5,240 nt of DNA from assembly GCA_947177115.1 (NCBI GenBank), contig CAMWTG010000204.1:1-5240 (forward strand), given 5' to 3'. The notes beneath the pieces are model-generated. The model saw only the letters and a list, made by a program, of their open reading frames with translations, was not told where the DNA came from and searched no databases. This document shows, piece by piece, positions 1 through 4,101 of this stretch (position 1 is the first letter of the stretch; each line of letters opens with the position of its first letter). Source of the stretch: an uncultured Clostridia bacterium. GTDB taxonomy: Bacteria > Bacillota > Clostridia > Oscillospirales > Oscillospiraceae. The translations under genes and the position numbers were made by a program.

Positions 1-309
1 ACTCCGCTCCCGGAGCCCCCGGCCTACTTTGATGAGCCCATTATCCCGGAGATACCGGCGGATCTCCCCGGCGATCTTGGGTACGGCGTAGGTGGAGAAC
101 TGGGTGCCGTAGCTGGCGTCAAAGCCCCGGACCGCTTTGATAAATCCCAGGCACCCCAGCTGGTACAGGTCATCCGGTTCCACTCCTTTGCCGAAGTACC
201 GCCGGACCACAGCCCAGATGAGGCCGCTGTTCTCCTCCAGTACCTGGGCTGTGGCGGCTTCATCTCCCTGCCTGGCCAGGGCCAGGAGATCCAGGGTCCC
301 GGCGGTCAT
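1..309 (-). CDS. sigF: RNA polymerase sigma-F factor, N-terminal 103 codons (runs off the left edge)
   Basis: Sigma-F is the first forespore-specific sigma factor and is held inactive by SpoIIAB before asymmetric division. The 103 residues visible cover regions 1.2 to about 3.0. Residues 44-64 (EPDDLYQLG...KAVRGFD) match region 2.2, the core polymerase-binding helix. Residues 70-91 (QFSTYAVPKIAGEI, then RRYLRDNG) match regions 2.3-2.4, which melt and read the -10 element. IKVGRGLRE (93-101) starts region 3, as in sporulation sigma factors. The family is usually about 235-255 residues, so more than half lies outside the window. The start at 309 is chosen because its ATG overlaps the spoIIAB stop as ATGA, and no in-frame alternative exists nearby. 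The N-terminal tail is shorter than in Bacillus subtilis. No Shine-Dalgarno precedes it, so translation is probably coupled to spoIIAB. Sigma-G is the nearest alternative, but position right after spoIIAB strongly favours sigma-F. Confidence 0.95.
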   Translation of the reverse strand, partial: MTAGTLDLLALARQGDEAATAQVLEENSGLIWAVVRRYFGKGVEPDDLYQLGCLGFIKAVRGFDASYGTQFSTYAVPKIAGEIRRYLRDNGLIKVGRGLRERS

Positions 310-752
310 TGCACCGGCTGGCGGGGCTGGATGCGCCGGCGCATGGTTACCCGGGTGCCCTTTCCTTCCTCGGACCGCACGGTGAGACGGTCCATGAAGC
401 TCTCCATGATGGTGAAGCCCATGCCGCTGCGTTCCTCGCCGCCGGTGGTATAGAGGGGCTGGCGGGCCTTGTCCACGTCCGGGATGCCCCGGCCCCAGTC
501 CCGTACCGTCAGCTCCAGTACGTTTTGTTCCAGAATGCGCGCCTTGATGACAATCTTACCCAGCTGGTCCGGATAAGCGTGGACAATGGCGTTGGTCACC
601 GCCTCGCTGACGGCGGTCTTGATGTCCCCCAGCTCCTCCAGCGTGGGGTCCAGCTGGGCGGCAAAGCAGGCCACCGCTCCCCGGGCGAAGCCCTCATTGG
701 TACTGCGGCTGAGAAATTCCAGAGTTATGTAATTGGTGCTTTTGCTTTTCAT
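306..752 (-). CDS. spoIIAB: Anti-sigma-F factor / serine kinase SpoIIAB
   Basis: This 148-residue protein binds sigma-F and also phosphorylates SpoIIAA. It is a GHKL-type ATPase fold acting as a cytoplasmic dimer. Visible family marks, in order, are as follows. NEGFAR (19-24) places R24 at the arginine that contacts sigma-F in the B. subtilis protein. QLDPTLEELGDIKTAVSEAV leads into the N-box, with E50 as the likely catalytic base and N54 as the Mg-binding residue. The G1 box is RDWGRGI (84-90), and the ATP lid with G2 box is ERSGMGF (107-113). Length matches the family (about 146). The lid is about one residue shorter than in B. subtilis, and W replaces E in the G1 box; neither removes a known catalytic residue. 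The start at 752 has AGGAGG six bases upstream. It lies 16 bp after spoIIAA and overlaps sigF by 4 bp, so the three genes form one operon. The family call is very secure. Confidence 0.97.
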   Translation of the reverse strand: MKSKSTNYITLEFLSRSTNEGFARGAVACFAAQLDPTLEELGDIKTAVSEAVTNAIVHAYPDQLGKIVIKARILEQNVLELTVRDWGRGIPDVDKARQPLYTTGGEERSGMGFTIMESFMDRLTVRSEEGKGTRVTMRRRIQPRQPVQ

Positions 753-758
753 GACACG

Positions 759-764
759 CCTCCT
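759..764 (-). promoter_or_regulatory. Shine-Dalgarno site of spoIIAB
   Basis: AGGAGG on the minus strand, with a 6-nt spacer to the ATG at 752. This is the strongest ribosome site in the operon and contrasts with sigF, which has none. It fixes the spoIIAB start. Confidence 0.85.
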
Positions 765-768
765 ATGT

Positions 769-1074
769 TCATATGAGATCCACGTACCGGCCCAGCCCCG
801 CCGTCTCCAGCACCCGGGATGCCTGCCGGGGAATATTCACCACCACCAGGGTCCCCGCCAGGGCCTCCATCCGCCGCTTGGCCCGCAGCACTACCGCGAT
901 GCCGGAGCTGTCCATAAAGGTCAGACCTCCCAGGTCCAGCAGGGTCTTGCTGGGCAGGCTCTGTTCAATGCAGCGGTCGATGGAATCCATCAGGCCCTTG
1001 GCGGCGTGGTGGTCCAGCTCTCCGGTGAGGGCGATGGTCAGCTGGCGGTTTTCCGTTTTATATTTCATCTCCAT
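769..1074 (-). CDS. spoIIAA: Anti-sigma-F factor antagonist SpoIIAA
   Basis: This 101-residue STAS-domain protein is the anti-anti-sigma factor. Unphosphorylated, it displaces sigma-F from SpoIIAB; SpoIIAB inactivates it by phosphorylation, and SpoIIE normally reverses that. The STAS core is clear: LTIALTGELDHH (12-23) is the first strand and loop, and LLDLGGLTFMDSSGIAVVL (45-63) carries the phosphorylation site. By alignment with B. subtilis S58, the target is the second serine of MDSSG, here S57. The reading frame is open back to 1113, but I place the start at 1074 because AAGGAGA lies six bases upstream. The longer form would begin inside a terminator-like hairpin. A second in-frame ATG at 1068 is possible but sits 12 nt from the ribosome site. 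The gene heads the spoIIA operon, and its promoter appears to be under Spo0A control. Confidence 0.96.
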   Translation of the reverse strand: MEMKYKTENRQLTIALTGELDHHAAKGLMDSIDRCIEQSLPSKTLLDLGGLTFMDSSGIAVVLRAKRRMEALAGTLVVVNIPRQASRVLETAGLGRYVDLI

Positions 1075-1080
1075 GGCTTG

Positions 1081-1087
1081 TCTCCTT
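1081..1087 (-). promoter_or_regulatory. Shine-Dalgarno site of spoIIAA
   Basis: AAGGAGA on the minus strand with a 6-nt spacer to the ATG at 1074. It decides the start against the longer frame opening at 1113, which has no comparable site, and against the ATG at 1068. Confidence 0.8.
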
Positions 1088-1094
1088 CGGGCGT

Positions 1095-1136
1095 AAAAAA
1101 TGACTGCAAGCATTGCGTTCTTTGCTTGCAGTCATT
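1095..1136 (-). terminator. Terminator-like hairpin in the spoIIAA leader, overlapping the promoter
   Basis: A perfect 14-bp inverted repeat (arms 1099-1112 and 1123-1136, core TGACTGCAAGC / GCTTGCAGTCA) with a 10-nt loop. On the minus strand it is followed directly by a run of six T (1095-1100, the last two belonging to the stem). It has the shape of an intrinsic terminator yet lies about 20 bp before the spoIIAA start codon. Its 5' arm overlaps the -10 element at 1134-1139. RNA started at that promoter (predicted near 1127) would lack most of the 5' arm, so only read-through RNA from upstream should fold and terminate. Confidence 0.7.
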
Positions 1137-1167
1137 ATAAGTTCTTGCGCTATCGAGTTTTTGTCGA
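1134..1167 (-). promoter_or_regulatory. spoIIA operon promoter, Spo0A-activated sigma-A type with long spacer
   Basis: On the minus strand, the -10 hexamer is a perfect TATAAT (1134-1139). The best -35-like hexamer is TCGACA (1162-1167), separated by 22 bp instead of the usual 17. This extended spacing with a Spo0A box over the -35 region is the arrangement known for B. subtilis spoIIG (22 bp) and spoIIE. The predicted start is near 1127, giving a leader of about 53 nt. I found no convincing sigma-H -35/-10 pair, although B. subtilis spoIIA uses sigma-H. Confidence 0.6.
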
Positions 1168-1168
1168 A
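1162..1168 (+). promoter_or_regulatory. Spo0A box upstream of spoIIAA
   Basis: TGTCGAA is an exact match to the core Spo0A-binding consensus, within the wider context TTTTTGTCGAAAG. It overlaps the -35-like element of the spoIIA promoter. A weaker copy, TATCGAG (5 of 7), begins 11 bp away at 1151 in the same orientation, about one helical turn apart. Position before a known Spo0A-dependent operon makes a chance match less likely. Confidence 0.7.
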
Positions 1169-1180
1169 AGAGGAGGGCTG

Positions 1181-1218
1181 AGAAAATATTATTCCTGTGA
1201 TAAAACACAGGAATAATA
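1181..1218 (-). terminator. Probable terminator of the cation/Ca2+ antiporter transcript
   Basis: A perfect 13-bp inverted repeat (arms 1187-1199 and 1206-1218, TATTATTCCTGTG and its complement) with a 6-nt loop. On the minus strand it is followed by TTTTCT. The stem is A/T-rich at its base, so termination may be only partial, but position about 80 nt past the antiporter stop fits. It lies upstream of the Spo0A box and insulates spoIIA from read-through. Confidence 0.6.
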
Positions 1219-1228
1219 CCAGTTGATC

Positions 1229-1279
1229 GGAACATGGCACATGTTCCTTCCAAACTTTTGCGTTCGGAAGGAATATTCC
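1229..1279. repeat. Cluster of overlapping short inverted repeats
   Basis: Three dyads are packed into 51 bp just past the antiporter stop codon: GGAACATG-gca-CATGTTCC (1229-1247); TTCCTTCC paired with GGAAGGAA across a 14-nt loop (1244-1273); and the 10-bp palindrome GGAATATTCC (1270-1279). The first two share bases 1244-1247, so they cannot form at once in RNA. They may be 3'-end RNA structure or protein-binding dyads; I do not recognise a specific regulator. Confidence 0.5.
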
Positions 1280-1295
1280 CGCGCTCCCGGCGGCA

Positions 1296-2255
1296 TCACA
1301 GGGTAAACTGCACCGCGCAGAACGCGGCGTATACTGCCAGCAGCAGAATACCCTGTATCCGCGACAATTTCCCTTTGAACAGTGCGGGGGCCGTCAGCAG
1401 GACCATTACCAGGAACATGACCGGCAGATCCAGCACTAGGGAGGCGTTTCTGCCGCCGATTGTGGCGCTCTGAGGGACTTGGAAGGGTGAAAGGGTCACG
1501 GAAACGCCGGAGACCAGCGCCAGATTGAACAGGTTCGCCCCCACTACATTGCCCAGGGAAAGGCTGCCGTGGCCTTTGGCCAGGGAGGTGACAGCCGTCA
1601 CCAGTTCCGGCAGGGAGGTCCCCAGGGCGATAAAGGTCAGGGCAATGACGGATTCCGGTACGCCCAGAGCCTGGGCAATGATGATACCGTTGTCTACCAG
1701 CAGCTTTGCGCCTACGGCGATCAACGCCGCCCCAATGATCAGCAGCCCCAGATCTTTAGGAAGGCTGCTTTCTGCGGTTTCCCCGCCGCCGGCGGGGAGG
1801 GAAGCCCCCTTGATCTGGAGGACAGTGATTATCATATAGACAATGAAAACCGCCAACAGGATCATACCGGTCAAACGGCTGAAATAGCCGGTGGTGTAGG
1901 CAACGCCTGCATAGAGCGCCGCAGCGGCAAAAAAGAAGATCACCGGCGCGCGCAGCGTTTTGGGATCGATCTTTCCAGGCCGCACCGCGATGGTGACGGC
2001 GGCGATCAGGGCCGCGTTGCAGATCACCGAACCAATGGCATTGCCGTAGGCGATCTCTCCGTGGCCCTCCAGTGCGGAGGTGGCGGAGACCATGACTTCC
2101 GGCAGGGTAGTGCCGATGGATACTACGGTAGCGCCAATAAGCAGCTCCGGCGCACCAAAGCGGTGAGCAATATTCACCGCGCCGTCCACAAACCAATCGC
2201 CGCCCTTGATCAGGCAGATCAGACCAATGAAAAACAAGATGACCGGAACCGTCAT
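1296..2255 (-). CDS. CaCA-family Na+(K+)/Ca2+ antiporter, YrbG-like
   Basis: A 319-residue inner-membrane cation/Ca2+ exchanger, expected to export Ca2+ or related cations against Na+ or H+. The two inverted alpha repeats that define the family are plain. Repeat 1 runs from about 38 to 80 with GTTLPEV (48-54), N72, GS at 75-76 and N80. Repeat 2 runs from about 205 to 245 with GTSLPEL (212-218), N236, N241 and N244. E53 and E217 are the expected ion-coordinating glutamates. About ten hydrophobic segments are visible, with a polar loop (about 150-168, rich in G, E and S) between the halves. Length fits the bacterial YrbG/MJ0091 type (about 300-325). Start: the first ATG has GGGGGA six bases upstream. 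It has its own promoter and is followed by dyads and a terminator, so it is probably monocistronic. The exact exchanged ions cannot be read from sequence. Confidence 0.93.
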   Translation of the reverse strand: MTVPVILFFIGLICLIKGGDWFVDGAVNIAHRFGAPELLIGATVVSIGTTLPEVMVSATSALEGHGEIAYGNAIGSVICNAALIAAVTIAVRPGKIDPKTLRAPVIFFFAAAALYAGVAYTTGYFSRLTGMILLAVFIVYMIITVLQIKGASLPAGGGETAESSLPKDLGLLIIGAALIAVGAKLLVDNGIIIAQALGVPESVIALTFIALGTSLPELVTAVTSLAKGHGSLSLGNVVGANLFNLALVSGVSVTLSPFQVPQSATIGGRNASLVLDLPVMFLVMVLLTAPALFKGKLSRIQGILLLAVYAAFCAVQFTL

Positions 2256-2294
2256 ATCTTTTCCCCCATGTAAAATTTTGCCGGATATGGGAAT

Positions 2295-2323
2295 ACTTTA
2301 GCACATCTCGCCTCTTCTGTCGA
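2295..2323 (-). promoter_or_regulatory. Promoter of the cation/Ca2+ antiporter
   Basis: On the minus strand, a -35 of TCGACA (2318-2323, 5 of 6 to consensus), a 17-bp spacer and a -10 of TAAAGT (2295-2300) preceded by TGC as an extended -10. The predicted start near 2288 gives a leader of about 33 nt. The -35 overlaps a 5-bp dyad, GCCTC (2310-2314) / GAGGC (2322-2326), and a 6-of-7 match to the Spo0A box (TGTCGAG, 2318-2324). Confidence 0.65.
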
Positions 2324-2374
2324 GGCCAATATTTCATTCTTTCACAGAAAATTGTTTTCATGCAGGCCGGGCGC

Positions 2375-2409
2375 GAAAAAGGGACGCACAGCGAGTGCCG
2401 TGCGTCCCT
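2375..2409 (-). terminator. Intrinsic terminator of the dicarboxylate symporter gene
   Basis: A perfect 10-bp G/C-rich stem (AGGGACGCAC at 2380-2389 and its complement at 2400-2409) with a 10-nt loop, followed on the minus strand by TTTTT (2376-2380) and then CGCG. It lies about 37 nt past the symporter stop codon and separates this gene from the antiporter promoter. Confidence 0.88.
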
Positions 2410-2445
2410 CTCTGCCGCAGGTTCTTATGGCAATGAGAGAAAGTC

Positions 2446-3690
2446 TTACTTCCTCTTGGTCTTAACGGCAGCCTTCCTGCCGCCTTCCCACTTGGTCACG
2501 CAGACCGAGCAGGCGATATCGCCGGTAACGTTCAGGCAGGTACGGCCCATATCGAACAGCCGGTCCACGCCGTAAATGATCATAATGAGGTTGACATCGA
2601 TGCCCATAGCGGTCAGCACCATAGCCAGCATGATCATGCCCGCGCCGGAGACGCCGGCGGTGCCGATAGAGGCCAGAGTGGCGGTAACAACAATGGTGAT
2701 CATCTGGCCCAGGCTCAGGTTCACGCCTGCGCAGGTAGCCAGGAAGATGGTTGCCACACACTGGTAGATGGCGGTGCCGTCCATGTTGATGGTGGAGCCC
2801 AGGGGCAGGACAAAGGAGGAGATATCGTCCTCCGCGCCCAGCTCATCCGCGCACTCCTTGGACACCGGCAGGGTGGCCGCAGAGGAGGTGGAGGTAAAGG
2901 CAAACATCATGGCGGGGAACGCCGTCTTAAAGAATCTCACCGGGCTCATGCCGGCAAAGACTTTGGCGGACATGGAGTACACCAGGATCGCGTGGACAAT
3001 ATAGCCCAGGTAGGCGCACAGCAATACCCATGCCAGAGAACCCAGAATGGCGGCGCCCTGGGTAGCGACCACCCACGCCATCATGGTGAACACGCCAATG
3101 GGGGACAGGCTGATGATGAAGCCCATCAGCTTCTCGATTACCGCGTAGGCGGAGGAGACGAAGTCACGGCACAGACGGCCCTTCTCCTTGGCTGCCATAA
3201 TGGCACCGCCCAGAAACAGGGCGATGACAATGACCTGGAGCATGTTGGCGTTGTGGAAGGACGCCCACATGTTGTCGGGGAAGATGCCCTTGATGGTGTC
3301 CATAAAGTTGGCGGAGGTGGCCTTATCCCACACGGCGCCCTCCTCCAGGGCCAGCTTGGGAAACACGCCCATGGAATTGAAAAGATTGGCGAACAGCAGG
3401 CCGATGACGCAGGCAATGGCGGTGGTACACAGGAAGTAGGCCACCGTCTTCCAGCCCACGGCGCCCACTTTCTTCATATCGTCCATGGACAGGATGCCAT
3501 CGATCATGCTCAGCAGCACCACGGGCACCACGATAAATTTCAGCAGATTGACAAAAATATCGCCAAAGGGCTTTAAGTAGCTGGCGGTAAATTCCGGGCC
3601 TCCGGTGAAGTTCAGGCAGATCAGTCCCACCGCAATACCGGCAATCAGCGCGATCAAGATCTGCATCGGCAAACTCATTTTTTTCTTCAT
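2446..3690 (-). CDS. DAACS-family dicarboxylate/acidic amino acid:cation symporter (GltP/GltT-like)
   Basis: A 414-residue secondary transporter of the GltPh/EAAT fold that imports a dicarboxylate substrate (glutamate, aspartate or a C4-dicarboxylate) with Na+ or H+. Diagnostic elements are all present: NMLQVI (149-154) in TM3; the serine-rich HP1 tip TSTSSAATLP (266-275); the unwound TM7 motif NMDGT (302-306); the HP2 tip GVSGAG (346-351); and TM8 with D376, D380, R383, T384, N387 and D391. R383 aligns with GltPh R397, which pairs with the substrate side-chain carboxylate, so an acidic substrate is favoured over serine/threonine. The N-terminus starts with KKK followed by a hydrophobic helix, and the tail is basic (KTKRK); this is the normal topology. 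The start at 3690 is preceded by GGGAGAGG about six bases upstream. It has its own promoter and terminator, so it is monocistronic. Sequence does not separate Na+ from H+ coupling. Confidence 0.94.
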   Translation of the reverse strand: MKKKMSLPMQILIALIAGIAVGLICLNFTGGPEFTASYLKPFGDIFVNLLKFIVVPVVLLSMIDGILSMDDMKKVGAVGWKTVAYFLCTTAIACVIGLLFANLFNSMGVFPKLALEEGAVWDKATSANFMDTIKGIFPDNMWASFHNANMLQVIVIALFLGGAIMAAKEKGRLCRDFVSSAYAVIEKLMGFIISLSPIGVFTMMAWVVATQGAAILGSLAWVLLCAYLGYIVHAILVYSMSAKVFAGMSPVRFFKTAFPAMMFAFTSTSSAATLPVSKECADELGAEDDISSFVLPLGSTINMDGTAIYQCVATIFLATCAGVNLSLGQMITIVVTATLASIGTAGVSGAGMIMLAMVLTAMGIDVNLIMIIYGVDRLFDMGRTCLNVTGDIACSVCVTKWEGGRKAAVKTKRK

Positions 3691-3763
3691 AACATACCTC
3701 TCCCTTTTCCATCAAAAATAGTGGACACTTTTGCCTGGGCCGCCTCCTCCTTGTGATGATGTA

Positions 3764-3794
3764 CGCGGAGCCCGCTGTCCAGGCAGGTCCCGCG
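3764..3794 (-). other. Hairpin in the symporter mRNA leader
   Basis: CGCGG (3764-3768) pairs with CCGCG (3790-3794). Inside it a second 5-bp helix (3771-3775 with 3783-3787, one G-U pair in the minus-strand RNA) closes a 7-nt loop. It lies in the roughly 150-nt leader between the predicted transcription start and the symporter ATG. It has no following T-tract, so it is not a terminator. I do not recognise a known riboswitch class. Confidence 0.35.
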
Positions 3795-3847
3795 CCGCTT
3801 TCGCCGGCAGAGGGACAATGTCCGCCTGCTCCGCAAACTCATGATTG

Positions 3848-3876
3848 ATTATAGCAAAACTCTCCAAAAAACGCAA
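3848..3876 (-). promoter_or_regulatory. Promoter of the dicarboxylate symporter gene
   Basis: On the minus strand, a perfect TATAAT (3848-3853) with an upstream TGC making an extended -10, a 17-bp spacer, and a -35 of TTGCGT (3871-3876, matching the TTG half only). Predicted start is near 3841, giving a leader of about 150 nt, unusually long for a single transporter gene. Confidence 0.7.
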
Positions 3877-3965
3877 GTAGTTTTCGGTTTTTTCTGGTAA
3901 TTTTTTCACTGCCTCCGGCAGGGCCGGCGGCGAAGTTCTTTATTTCTTTTCAACCCATGAAATAG

Positions 3966-4012
3966 AATGAGAATCTGCGGGAAAATCTTAGATTTTCCCG
4001 CAGATTCTCATT
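3966..4012. terminator. 22-bp perfect inverted repeat, probable (possibly bidirectional) terminator
   Basis: Arms 3966-3987 and 3991-4012 are perfectly complementary over 22 bp around the 3-nt centre TTA. Each arm includes GAATCTGCGGGAAAATC. On the minus strand the stem is followed by TCTATTTC, a broken T-tract. It lies about 90 nt past the histidine kinase stop and before the symporter promoter, so it most likely ends the kinase transcript. The weak T-tract and unusually long perfect stem leave other roles possible. Confidence 0.6.
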
Positions 4013-4101
4013 TGGCCGTACCGGTCCGCACAGGCCGCCCCGGCCCATGGTCATACCGGAAAAGCCGGATCAAACTGCGCTGTGCCCTGACGCGTTTGCC
4101 G

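Larger units (their letters stand above)
3691..4101. other. 411-bp gene-free region between histidine kinase and symporter
   Basis: From right to left it holds 89 bp of G/C-rich sequence with only very short dyads, the 22-bp inverted repeat at 3966-4012, and a small imperfect dyad around CCGGC-agg-GCCGG (3911-3931) of unknown meaning. Then come the symporter promoter (3848-3876) and its long leader with a hairpin and an AAGGAGGAGG run near 3741-3750 that has no well-placed start codon after it. No protein-coding gene is convincing, though a 51-codon open frame spans the leader (3687-3842). No tRNA-like cloverleaf was seen. Confidence 0.6.

Noticed and set aside
1075..1113. Longer spoIIAA frame starting at 1113 with 13 extra residues
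   Set aside because: That start codon lies inside the terminator-like hairpin and has no ribosome site, whereas 1074 has AAGGAGA at ideal spacing and gives the normal family length.
1140..1220. Sigma-H promoter for spoIIA, as in B. subtilis
   Set aside because: An AGGAATAAT resembling a sigma-H -35 occurs in the 1206-1218 repeat and its complement, but no GAAT-type -10 follows at about 12 bp.
1229..1247. LexA (SOS) box, because of the GAAC...GTTC halves
   Set aside because: The Firmicute LexA site has a 4-nt centre between GAAC and GTTC; here the gap is 9 nt.
1058..1253. Two open frames of about 60 codons on the minus strand upstream of spoIIAA
   Set aside because: They run across terminators, the Spo0A box and the spoIIA promoter, overlap the spoIIAA start, and resemble no known family.
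1569..2273. Long plus-strand frame opposite the antiporter gene, and similar plus-strand frames opposite the symporter (2992-3576) and spoIIAB (309-776)
   Set aside because: They are antisense shadows of well-recognised genes in G/C-rich codon frames, with low-complexity H/G/Q/D-rich translations and no domain.
3712..3909. 65-codon minus-strand frame before the symporter
   Set aside because: Its start codon is upstream of the good promoter at 3848-3876, so that promoter's RNA would lack it. No ribosome site is seen and the composition looks non-coding.
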